Translations under genes and position numbers: made by a program
Notes under the pieces: model-generated
The model's database searches: none
Seen by the model: the letters and a program-made list of their open reading frames with translations, nothing else
What the model was told of the DNA's origin: nothing
Shown: positions 51,738-60,259 of the stretch, one piece after another
How positions within the stretch are numbered: the first letter of the stretch is position 1
Layout: each line of letters opens with the position of its first letter
From: Paragemmobacter straminiformis
GTDB lineage: Bacteria > Pseudomonadota > Alphaproteobacteria > Rhodobacterales > Rhodobacteraceae
Assembly (NCBI RefSeq): GCF_014243445.1
Contig: NZ_JACLQD010000001.1
Location: 744,001-808,000, forward strand
DNA length: 64,000 nt
Direction: 5' to 3'

Positions 51738-52859
51738 TTACTGCATCGAGGATTTCACGTTCTCGGTCGCTTCGGTCGAATAGACCTGCTTCCACGCCTC
51801 GAGCAGATTGCCCTGGGAAACGGGCAGCGCGGGCAGGGCCACAAAGGCCGGAGCCGCCTTGTCGAGCAGCGCATAGCCCGCAAGCTTCGCCTCGACCACG
51901 CCGGCGTCATAGGGGCGTTGCGCGCCCAGACCCTTGATGAAGCCGCCCTGTGCCATGCTGATCGCCACGTTTTCCCCAAGGTCGACGGTGGTGATGACCA
52001 GATCATCGCGCCCGTTGGCCCGTGCGGCGGCCATCACGCCTTCGGCCGGAACGTCCCAGACGGCCCAGATGCCCTTGATGTTCGGGTTTGCGGTCAGCAT
52101 CGCGCCCGCCGCCTTTTCGGCATCACCCGAAAAATCCGGCCCGCCGATGCCCTGCTCGTCCACGATCTTGATGTTGGGGTAGTCGCTGGCGATGGTGGCC
52201 TTGAAGGCGTCATAACGCTGCTTGGTCACGAAGAAGTCGGCGGCGTGGAACACCAGACCGATCTCGCCCCCGTCCGGCCCCAGCGCCTTGGCCATCAGAT
52301 GGGCCGCGGCGACGCCGTTTCCGTAGTTGTCGGCCGAGACGACCGACACATAGTCGGTGCCCGCCACGAAACCGGCCGGCACGTTGTCCATGAACACGAG
52401 CTTTGCCCCCGCCTCATGCGCGGCGCGGTAGGCGGCGGCGGTGGCGGTCGGGTCGGTCGGGATCGACACGATGATGTCGGGCGACTGCGCCATGATGGTT
52501 TCAAGATCGCTGACCTGCTTTTCGGGCTTGAAGCCCGCATCGGTCACGGCGATCACCTTGATCCCCATCGCGTCGAACTGGGTTTGCAGCCCGTTGATCT
52601 GCGCGCGGCTCCAGTCGTTGCCGCCGTAATGCATGACGATGGCCGCCGTGGCCCCCATCTCCTTGATCTTGGCAAGCTCCTCATCGCTCAGCACCACGTC
52701 GGATGCGGGCGACGGATCTTCACCGCTCGGCCCTTTGGACAGGACGGTTTCCTGCAACTTGGCAAGCGCCTCGTCCGGTCCGGCAAAGGCCGGAGCGCCA
52801 AGGCCGATGGCAAAGGCCAAGGCGGTCGCGGAACACATAAGGGTTCTTCTGGTCAACAT
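51738..52859 (-). CDS. sugar ABC solute-binding protein (RbsB-like)
   Basis: A 373-residue periplasmic binding protein of the LacI/RbsB fold. Signal peptide: MLTRRTLMCSATALAFAIG, cleavage near AFA. Mature features: AAIVMHYGGNDWSRAQINGL, DIIVSIPTDPTATAAAYRAA, VSADNYGNGVAAAHLMAKAL, GLVFHAADFFVTKQRYDAFK, IWAVWDVPAEGVMAAAR and ITTVDLGENVAISMAQGG. It is about 50 residues longer than RbsB. It is followed by hairpins, then the dehydrogenase and transporter genes. A signal-less paralogue of it is encoded with the ROK regulator at 55335-56339; several of these phrases recur there. A 55-nt gap separates it from the upstream TIM-barrel gene. Confidence 0.87.
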   Translation of the reverse strand: MLTRRTLMCSATALAFAIGLGAPAFAGPDEALAKLQETVLSKGPSGEDPSPASDVVLSDEELAKIKEMGATAAIVMHYGGNDWSRAQINGLQTQFDAMGIKVIAVTDAGFKPEKQVSDLETIMAQSPDIIVSIPTDPTATAAAYRAAHEAGAKLVFMDNVPAGFVAGTDYVSVVSADNYGNGVAAAHLMAKALGPDGGEIGLVFHAADFFVTKQRYDAFKATIASDYPNIKIVDEQGIGGPDFSGDAEKAAGAMLTANPNIKGIWAVWDVPAEGVMAAARANGRDDLVITTVDLGENVAISMAQGGFIKGLGAQRPYDAGVVEAKLAGYALLDKAAPAFVALPALPVSQGNLLEAWKQVYSTEATENVKSSMQ

Positions 52860-52914
52860 GTCTTCTTCCTCCCAGAGAAGTTGCGGGGTCGATCCCCGGT
52901 GACGGACGCGCGGA

Positions 52915-53736
52915 TCAGCCCGCGATGGCCCGGTTCAGGTAGTCCATGCTCAGCCGCGCCCCTTCGGCGGGGTCGGGCCATGCGTCGAGTTCGGTGCAGA
53001 CCCAGCCTGCAAAGCCCACATCCTTCAGCGCCTGAAGGATCGGCCCCGTGGGGACATCGCCACGGTCAAGCGGGGTGAAGGCAAAGGGGTCGCGCTGGAA
53101 CCCCTTGAGGTGGACGTAGGTGATCCGCTTCGCATGGTCGCGGACCAGCTGCGCGGGGTCGCCCCCTGCGGCGGCCAGATGCGCCGTGTCGGGGCAGAAA
53201 TCGATGGCGGTCAGATCGAAGATCTTGGCCACTTCGGCCGGGCCTTCGACGATGGTGGACAGGTGCGGATGGTAATGCGCGCGCAGGCCCATTCCGTCGG
53301 CGATGTCCTTCACACGGTCCAGCGCCGCGCCGAGCTTGTGGAAATCCGGCTCGCGGGTGCCGTCGAACCGCTTGGCCCCGCCGCCCACCACCAGATGCGG
53401 TGCGCCCAGTTCGGCGGCGCGTTCCGCCGCACGGGTCACGCGGGCCAGTTCTTCGGGCAGGATGTCGTCGAAGATGAAATTGCCGCCCGCATAGGTGGCG
53501 ACAAGGTCAAGCCCGCTGTCTGCCAGCAGCTTGCGCATCGCCGCAGCACTATGGTCGAGCAGGTTGCCGTCAAAGAGTTCGACCCCCGCGTAGCCCGCCG
53601 CGGCAATGTCCGCGAACGCGCGGTCCATGTCGCCGAACGTGCGGTAGCGCAGCTGGGTGATCGATGTGACGCCGACCGCGTCGCCACCAAGTCCACCCCA
53701 GCAATTGGCGTGATAGGCCAGTTTCCACTGCACCAT
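52915..53736 (-). CDS. IolE/xylose-isomerase-like TIM-barrel protein
   Basis: A 273-residue TIM barrel. NCWGGLGGDAVGVTSI opens the chain, and metal-ligand phrases follow: GAPHLVVGGGAKRFDGT, LRAHYHPHLSTIVEG (His), IDFCPDTAHLAAAGGDP (Asp, His), ITYVHLKGFQRD (His) and FAGWVCTELDAWPD (Glu). The length and phrases fit the IolE or LgdB-type sugar isomerase/dehydratase group. It is the first gene of the eight-gene operon, with GGAGGG before the ATG on the coding strand. It probably acts on the keto-sugar made by one of the dehydrogenases. Confidence 0.8.
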   Translation of the reverse strand: MVQWKLAYHANCWGGLGGDAVGVTSITQLRYRTFGDMDRAFADIAAAGYAGVELFDGNLLDHSAAAMRKLLADSGLDLVATYAGGNFIFDDILPEELARVTRAAERAAELGAPHLVVGGGAKRFDGTREPDFHKLGAALDRVKDIADGMGLRAHYHPHLSTIVEGPAEVAKIFDLTAIDFCPDTAHLAAAGGDPAQLVRDHAKRITYVHLKGFQRDPFAFTPLDRGDVPTGPILQALKDVGFAGWVCTELDAWPDPAEGARLSMDYLNRAIAG

Positions 53737-53815
53737 CGTCGATCCCTCCCTGTCTTTGCCATCCGGGTCCTGGCCGTCTGGCGGTGCGGACCTCCTCTGG
53801 CCGCACCATTGGCCT

Positions 53816-53886
53816 AAGCGCAGATTTGCGCTTGGTCAACATTATTTCTGCATATGTTTTGCCACTTCTGCATTTTTTCAGCAAAA
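53816..53886. promoter_or_regulatory. candidate ROK operators in the divergent promoter region
   Basis: Between the sugar operon (start 53736) and the ROK gene (start 53941) lie a perfect palindrome AAGCGCAgattTGCGCTT (53816-53833), two direct repeats TTCTGCAT (53846-53853 and 53866-53873) exactly 20 bp apart, and TTTTGC (53857-53862) / GCAAAA (53881-53886). Together they are a likely regulator binding region. The rest of the 204-bp gap is AT-rich promoter-like DNA. Confidence 0.55.
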
Positions 53887-53940
53887 GTTTTTTCTTGATC
53901 GACGAAAGCCGCCTTCGTATCCCTGTCTCACGCCAGCAGG

Positions 53941-55338
53941 ATGCCGTTTTTGCCCGACTCAGCGATCCACCAGACCGAATCACACAGCCATCGCGGCAAG
54001 GGGCGTCCCCGCACCGCAGAAACGGCTGCGCCGTCGCTGGTCGATCTGCTCAACCTCGTCCGCAGCGAGACCGCGACCACGCGGCAGGAACTGGAACGCG
54101 CCAGCGCGCTTGGCCGCGCCATCGTGGCGGACCGTCTGGCCCTGCTGGGCGATCTTGGCCTTGTCGATGAAAGCGAGCTTGGCACCGCGACGGGCGGGCG
54201 CGCGCCGCGACTGGTGCGCTTTGCGGCGCGGCGTGCCGCCATCCTTGTCGCCACGCTTGACCAGACGGCAATCGGGGTCGGCGTGGCCGACCTGTCGGGC
54301 AACCTGCTGACCGAACATCACGAGGCGGCAGACCTGACGGGGCCGCCGGACCAGTTGACCGACCGTCTGGCCGCGCTGTTCCGCTGGTCGCTCGACCGCC
54401 ACGCCACGCCCGCCGGTGTCTGGGGCATTTCGCTTTCCGTGCCGGGTGCCGTACAAAGCGCGCAGGACGGCGCTTTTCTTGCCACCACACCGCCCGTCCT
54501 GCCGACATGGGAGGGTTTTCCCCTTGTCGAAACCCTGACCCGCAGCTTTGCCGTGCCGGTCTGGATGCGGTCGAGCGTCGAGACCATGACGATGGGCGAA
54601 TTGCACGCGGGCGCGGGGCTGGGCCGGCGCACCATGCTTTTCGTCAAGATCGGGCGGCGCATCGGCGCGGGAATCGTGTGCGACGGCCAGCTCTATCGCG
54701 GCGCGCAGGGGGCGGCGGGGCTGATCGGCTCGCTTCCGGTCACATCGGGCGGGCAGACCGGATCGCTCGACGCGATGGCGGGATCGGACATGATCCAGCG
54801 CGAGGGCATGATGGCGGCCACCGAAGGCCGCAGCCCGCTGCTTGCCGATATCCTGCGGCGGGGCGGCGAAGTCACCGCGATCGAGGTATCGCAGGCCGCC
54901 CAGATGGGCGATGCCGCCTCGGCCGCGATCCTTGCGACATCGGGCCATCTGATCGGGCAGGTCGTGGCCACGCTGGCCAATGCCCTGAACCCCGACCTGA
55001 TCGTGCTGTCCGGCTCTATCGTGCAGACCAACGACACGCTGCTGGCCGCCGTGCGCGAGGCGGTCTATGGCGCCTCGCACCCGCTCGTCACGCGCGATCT
55101 GCGGATCATCCGGTCGCAGATGGGCAGCTCGGCCGGTCTGGTCGGGGCGGCCCGCGTGGCGTCAGAGGCGTTGTTCGCGCCGCATTTCCTGAAAGAATGG
55201 GTGTTGCAGGGCAGCCCGCAGGCGCATCCCGAGTTTGCGGCACTTCTGTCGCGGCTCAAGACCGCGCCGCCGCCGCCGCCACCCGCCATCCCCCCGATGC
55301 CTCCTGCGCCGCCGCAAGGAAAGGATCATCCGAAATGA
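53941..55338 (+). CDS. ROK-family transcriptional regulator without zinc motif
   Basis: A 465-residue protein. Residues about 30-95 are a winged helix (LVDLLNLVRSETATTRQELE, GRAIVADRLALLGDLGLVDES); about 100-430 is a ROK sugar-kinase-like domain (GVWGISLSVPGAVQSA, FVKIGRRIGAGIVCDGQLYRGA, VATLANALNPDLIVLSGSI). The usual ROK zinc motif CxCGxxGC is degenerate: the aligned segment reads TSGGQTGSLD, with no cysteines. The C-terminus is Pro-rich (about 440-460). Start ATG 53941 directly follows a CAGCAGG. It is divergent from the sugar operon and overlaps the next gene, a binding-protein-like protein, by 4 nt (ATGA). Likely role: sugar-responsive repressor of the divergent operon. Confidence 0.84.
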   Translation: MPFLPDSAIHQTESHSHRGKGRPRTAETAAPSLVDLLNLVRSETATTRQELERASALGRAIVADRLALLGDLGLVDESELGTATGGRAPRLVRFAARRAAILVATLDQTAIGVGVADLSGNLLTEHHEAADLTGPPDQLTDRLAALFRWSLDRHATPAGVWGISLSVPGAVQSAQDGAFLATTPPVLPTWEGFPLVETLTRSFAVPVWMRSSVETMTMGELHAGAGLGRRTMLFVKIGRRIGAGIVCDGQLYRGAQGAAGLIGSLPVTSGGQTGSLDAMAGSDMIQREGMMAATEGRSPLLADILRRGGEVTAIEVSQAAQMGDAASAAILATSGHLIGQVVATLANALNPDLIVLSGSIVQTNDTLLAAVREAVYGASHPLVTRDLRIIRSQMGSSAGLVGAARVASEALFAPHFLKEWVLQGSPQAHPEFAALLSRLKTAPPPPPPAIPPMPPAPPQGKDHPK

Positions 55339-56339
55339 CGATTTCCGGACTTGGCCCGCATGGCGAACGTGCGGCCCCGCCCGAGCGCGTGACCTTGCTT
55401 CCCGATGACCGCACCGCGGCCAAGGCCGCCGCATGGCGGATCGCGGTGGTGCTGCATACGCTGGAAAGCGACTGGGCCAAGCAGCAACTGGCCGGAATGG
55501 TCGGCATTTTCGGCGATTGCGGGGCTGCGGTGATCGATGTGGTGGACTGCGGCTTTTCGCCCGCGCGGCAAGAGGCCGAACTGGACCGGCTGATCGCGCA
55601 GCGCCCCGATGCCATCGTCTCGCTGCCCGTGGCGAACGAGCAGGTCGCCGCCGCCCATGCCCGCGTCACCGCGGCGGGAATAAAGCTGGTCCTGCTTGAC
55701 AACGCGCCGACCGGTCTTTTGCCGGGCACGCATTACACGGCGCTGGTCTCGGCTGACAATTTCGGTCTGGGCAAGATCGCGGCGATGGGTCTTGCGCCGC
55801 ATCTGGCGCAGGGCGCGCATGTGGGGGTGCTGGGCTTCGCCGCCGATTTCTTCGCCACCAACGAACGCGAGATCGCCTTTGGCAAATGGCTGCAAACCCA
55901 CCGGCCCGACGTGCATCTGCACAGCGCCCGCTTTGGCCGGATCGACGAAGCCGCCATGCTGGCCGAACGCATGGCGCAGGAAAACCCCGGGCTTGCCGGT
56001 TTCTTCGTCGTCTGGGACACGCCCGCGCTTGGTGTCGCGCGGCATCTGGCCACGCGCGGGCTGGCGCTGCCGATGGTGACGGTCGACCTTGGCGAAGATG
56101 CCGCCATCGAACTGGCAAAGGGCGGCTCTTTCCTGTGCATCGCCGCGCAGCAACCGTTCCAGCAGGGCGTCGCCACGGCGCAGACGGTCATCCTGACGCT
56201 GCTCGGGCGTCCGGTTCCGGCATGGGTCGCCCTGCCGGGAATAGCGGTCACGGCGGGGAATGTGGTGGAAAGCTTCCAGACCGTCTGGCGCCAACCCGCC
56301 CCCAAAGAGGTGTTGCGCCTGTTGGGACTGGCCCGCTAG
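55335..56339 (+). CDS. cytoplasmic RbsB-like binding protein coupled to the ROK regulator
   Basis: A 334-residue protein of the periplasmic-binding-protein fold with no signal peptide: it begins MTISGLGPHGERAAPPERV and goes straight into IAVVLHTLESDWAKQQLAG. It parallels the exported binding protein at 51738-52859 along its length: VSADNFGLGKIAAMGLAPHL with VSADNYGNGVAAAHLMAKAL, GFAADFFATNEREIAFGKW with the AADFFVTKQRYDAF region, VVWDTPALGVARHL with VWDVPAEGV, and TVDLGEDAAIELAKGG with TVDLGENVAISMAQGG. It overlaps the ROK stop by 4 nt (ATGA), so the two are made together. I infer an intracellular sugar sensor that partners ROK. A misannotated start is unlikely since the frame upstream lies within the ROK gene. 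Confidence 0.82.
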   Translation: MTISGLGPHGERAAPPERVTLLPDDRTAAKAAAWRIAVVLHTLESDWAKQQLAGMVGIFGDCGAAVIDVVDCGFSPARQEAELDRLIAQRPDAIVSLPVANEQVAAAHARVTAAGIKLVLLDNAPTGLLPGTHYTALVSADNFGLGKIAAMGLAPHLAQGAHVGVLGFAADFFATNEREIAFGKWLQTHRPDVHLHSARFGRIDEAAMLAERMAQENPGLAGFFVVWDTPALGVARHLATRGLALPMVTVDLGEDAAIELAKGGSFLCIAAQQPFQQGVATAQTVILTLLGRPVPAWVALPGIAVTAGNVVESFQTVWRQPAPKEVLRLLGLAR

Positions 56340-56377
56340 CGGCATCGGGTGGCGGCATCGGGTGGCGGCATCGGGTG
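56339..56377. repeat. 13-bp VNTR, three perfect copies
   Basis: GCGGCATCGGGTG is repeated three times without gaps (56339-56351, 56352-56364, 56365-56377), followed by a (GCG)n run. It starts at the last base of the binding-protein-like gene's stop codon and fills the gap before the convergent ATPase gene. Confidence 0.9.
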
Positions 56378-56410
56378 GCGGCGGCGGCGGTCGGCGCCGG
56401 TGGCCCGCCG

Positions 56411-57421
<1,011 letters not shown>

Positions 57422-57461
57422 GGGTGCTCCGTGGGGCTGGATGGGGACGGGGTCGCGCGCC

Positions 57462-58493
57462 CTAGCGCACGAACACCGCTTTCTCGGTCTCGCGGGCGTC
57501 GAACATGCGAAAGGCGGTTTCGGCCTCGTGCAGGGCAAAGGTGTGGGTGGCCAGACGCTCGAGGTCGATGGCGTGGGTCTCGATCAGCCGCAGGATGTCG
57601 GCATATTCGTCGATGCCGAAATACCAAGACCCGAAGACCGTCACCTGCTTGCGGATCAACTGGTCGCTGGGCTTGATCGTGGTCGAGGCCGCCTCGCCCA
57701 CCAGCGCCAGCTTGCCCATCGGGGCAAGCGCATCGAGCGCCATGTTATGCGCGACACTCTGGCCCGAACAGTCGACGGCACCGGTCAGCCCCTCGCCTCC
57801 GGCGAATTCCCTGATCTGGTCGGCCGCCGAAGCATCGCGCGGATCAAGCACAAGGTCGGCCCCGAGCGACCGCGCAAAGTCCCGCCGTTCCGCGATCGGA
57901 TCAAGTGCGACGACCCGCCCGCCCATCGCCTTGGCGGCAAGCGTGCCTGCCGCGCCCATCGGCCCCATTCCCCAGATGCCGATGCGCGACAGCCCGTTAA
58001 CGCCCAGCTTGCGCGCGGCCGAAAACAGCGTGCCGAAGGCATCGGTCGAGATGGCGGCGGCAAGATGCGACATGCCCTTGGGGGTTCTGAGCAGGTTGCG
58101 CGCCGGAACCCGCAGGAATTCCGCATTGCCGCCGTCCATCGTGAAGCCAAGGCATTTCCACTTGGCGCAAAGGTAGAAATGCCCTGTCCGGCAATGGTGG
58201 CAAACACCGCACCCCACGCCAAGATAGACCGCGACATCATCGCCTTCGGCAAATTCGGTCACCGCCTCGCCGACCCTGACGACCACGCCCGCCGGTTCGT
58301 GCCCGCAGACGAACTGGTTGGAATCGCCGCCCGAAATCACCGCATTGCCGTAATACAGGCTCAGGTCGCTGCGGCAGATGCACGAGGCCTTGATCTCGAC
58401 AAGCACCTCGTCGGGGCCGATCTCGGGCACCGGCACGGCGCGGACTTCGACCTGCTTGTTGCCGGGCAGGAAAACGGCTGTCATCTTTGACAT
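57462..58493 (-). CDS. zinc-dependent alcohol/polyol dehydrogenase (MDR family)
   Basis: A 343-residue medium-chain dehydrogenase. Catalytic zinc ligands appear in ASCICRSDLSLYYG and FVCGHEPAGVV, structural zinc cysteines in GCGVCHHCRTGHFYLC, and the nucleotide fold in IGIWGMGPMGAAGTLAAKAM. Members oxidise sugar alcohols or sugar hydroxyls, for example sorbitol or threonine. ATG 58493 gives MSKMTAVFLPGNKQVEV, a normal start. It lies between the MalG-type permease gene and the ATPase gene, so it probably acts on the imported compound. Confidence 0.84.
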   Translation of the reverse strand: MSKMTAVFLPGNKQVEVRAVPVPEIGPDEVLVEIKASCICRSDLSLYYGNAVISGGDSNQFVCGHEPAGVVVRVGEAVTEFAEGDDVAVYLGVGCGVCHHCRTGHFYLCAKWKCLGFTMDGGNAEFLRVPARNLLRTPKGMSHLAAAISTDAFGTLFSAARKLGVNGLSRIGIWGMGPMGAAGTLAAKAMGGRVVALDPIAERRDFARSLGADLVLDPRDASAADQIREFAGGEGLTGAVDCSGQSVAHNMALDALAPMGKLALVGEAASTTIKPSDQLIRKQVTVFGSWYFGIDEYADILRLIETHAIDLERLATHTFALHEAETAFRMFDARETEKAVFVR

Positions 58494-58521
58494 TCTGGGG
58501 CCTCGATCCTTTTGAAGGGGG

Positions 58522-59340
58522 TCACTTGACTGCGCCGGCCGACAGGCCGCGCACGAACGAACGCTGCATTGCAAGGAAAAGGACGACCAGCGGGGCAAAG
58601 GCGATCAGACCGGCGGCGGCGATCCCGCCGTAATCGACGCCGTAGCGTCCCTGAAGGCTTGCCGCGCCGACGGTGATGGTTTTCAGCGTCTCGGTTTGCA
58701 GCACGACCAGCGGCAGCAGATATTCCTGCCACGAGAACAGGAACACGATCAGCGTCAAGGACATCAGGCCCGGACGCGCCAGCGGCACCACCACCGTCAG
58801 AAAGCCGTAAAGCGGCGATGCGCCATCCATCGTCGAGGCCTCGATCAACTCGTCGGGGACCTCTTGCATGACGGTCCGCATCATGAAGACCGAAAAGGGC
58901 ATCAGCAGCGCCGCCTGCGGCAGGATCACACCGATATGCGTGTCGATCAGCCCCAGCGCCTGAAGGTTGCCGTAAAGCGCCACGATCACCGAAGGGGCCG
59001 GCACGACAAGCCCGGCAAGGAACAGCGCGAACAGCGCCTCGCGGCCGCGGAACTGCATCTTGGCAAAGGCATAGCCTGCAAGCGGCGCGGTCAGCAGGAC
59101 AAGCACGGTGACCGCCACGGAAATCTTGAGCGAGTTCCAGAAGAAGGTCGAAAAGCCGCTCTCGGTCCAGACGCGCAGGTAATTCGCCGTCTCGATGGGC
59201 CAGGGCAGGCTGAGCGGACCGTTGAACAGATCAGCCTCGCTGCGCATCGACGCCAGCAGCACAAGATAGACGGGCGCAAGGGCGTAAAGCGCGAAGACGG
59301 CAAGGACGACGGTTTGCGAATGTCTGGTGAAGCGGTTCAT
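58522..59340 (-). CDS. MalG/UgpE-type sugar ABC transporter permease
   Basis: A 272-residue membrane protein with six helices. The coupling segment EVPDELIEASTMDGASPLYG is the family EAA motif, and LPWPIETANYLRVWTESGFS precedes the core. The start overlaps the stop of the MalF-type permease gene by 4 nt (ATGA). With that partner it forms the pore of the importer. Confidence 0.88.
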   Translation of the reverse strand: MNRFTRHSQTVVLAVFALYALAPVYLVLLASMRSEADLFNGPLSLPWPIETANYLRVWTESGFSTFFWNSLKISVAVTVLVLLTAPLAGYAFAKMQFRGREALFALFLAGLVVPAPSVIVALYGNLQALGLIDTHIGVILPQAALLMPFSVFMMRTVMQEVPDELIEASTMDGASPLYGFLTVVVPLARPGLMSLTLIVFLFSWQEYLLPLVVLQTETLKTITVGAASLQGRYGVDYGGIAAAGLIAFAPLVVLFLAMQRSFVRGLSAGAVK

Positions 59341-60194
59341 TTTACCCTCAGAAGCCGGAAGGCAAGCGCGCTCAGGCTCAGCACGATGGCCAGAAGGACG
59401 ACAGACAGGACCGAGGCGTAGCCGTAGTCCCCGACAAGGAAGAAGGTCTTGTAGACATGGGTGGTCAGCACCTCGGTGGCATAGCCGGGGCCGCCCTGCG
59501 TGGTGACCCAGATCAGGTCGAAGAAACGCATCGCCTCGATTGCGGCATAAAGCCCGAGGAACAGCGTCGAATTCTTCAGCAGCGGCACGGTGATGTCGCG
59601 GAACTTGCGCCACCACGGCGCACCGTCGACATCGGCGGCCTCGTAAAGCGAGGGGTCGATCGACTGGATGGCACCAAGGTAGATCACCACGCAGAAGCCG
59701 AAGAAGGTCCAGGCCCCCACCACGTTGAGCGAGACAAGCGCGGTGCCTTCCTCGGCGAGCCAGGCGCCCGCAAGGTTGCCCAGTCCCAGCATGTCGAGGC
59801 TGTAGTTGAGCAGTCCGAACAGCGGATTGTAGATCCATCCCCAGATGATGCCCGCCACGACCAGCGGGATGGTGCGGGGCAGGAAGTAGATGGCGCTCAT
59901 CATCTGGATGGTGCGCGGGCTGCGCTCGGCCAGAATCGCGGCCAGCAGCAGGCCCGCCAGCAGCGGAAAGGCCAGCGTCAGAACGACCCAGATGGCGTTA
60001 TGGCCCAGCGCCGCCCAGAACACCCCGTCCGATCCGAGACGGGCATAGTTATCAAGGCCGACGAAATCCTGCGCGATGCCGTTATCCCATGAAAAGAACG
60101 AATAGGCGGTCACCTGAAGGATCGGCAGAACCACGAAGGCCCCGTAAAGCAACAGCGCCGGCAGCAGGAAAAGATAGGCAGGGCGCGAGGACAT
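59337..60194 (-). CDS. MalF/UgpA-type sugar ABC transporter permease
   Basis: A 285-residue membrane protein with six helices: PAYLFLLPALLLYGAFVVLP at the start, the coupling segment SIDPSLYEAADVDGAPWWRK and LIWVTTQGGPGYATEVLTT, a family hallmark. ATG 60194 is chosen; GGAAAG-type sequence precedes it and a hairpin (60226-60250) lies upstream. It follows the binding-protein gene and overlaps the MalG-type gene. Confidence 0.88.
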   Translation of the reverse strand: MSSRPAYLFLLPALLLYGAFVVLPILQVTAYSFFSWDNGIAQDFVGLDNYARLGSDGVFWAALGHNAIWVVLTLAFPLLAGLLLAAILAERSPRTIQMMSAIYFLPRTIPLVVAGIIWGWIYNPLFGLLNYSLDMLGLGNLAGAWLAEEGTALVSLNVVGAWTFFGFCVVIYLGAIQSIDPSLYEAADVDGAPWWRKFRDITVPLLKNSTLFLGLYAAIEAMRFFDLIWVTTQGGPGYATEVLTTHVYKTFFLVGDYGYASVLSVVLLAIVLSLSALAFRLLRVK

Positions 60195-60225
60195 GGGGCG
60201 GGATCTTTCCTTTGGGCAGGGGGTG

Positions 60226-60250
60226 GGCGGGTCGCAGGCTGCGACCCGCC
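60226..60250 (-). terminator. GC hairpin between binding-protein and MalF-type permease genes
   Basis: GGCGGGTCGC (60226-60235) and GCGACCCGCC (60241-60250) form a perfect 10-bp stem with loop AGGCT just after the binding-protein stop. No T-run follows on the minus strand, so it is better seen as an mRNA-stabilising or partial-termination hairpin. Confidence 0.6.
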
Positions 60251-60259
60251 GCGACGGGT

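Noticed and set aside
54507-55334. Upstream extension of the binding-protein-like frame into the ROK gene
   Set aside because: The residues before 55335 are Arg/Gly-rich shadow sequence; the ATGA overlap gives a natural start.
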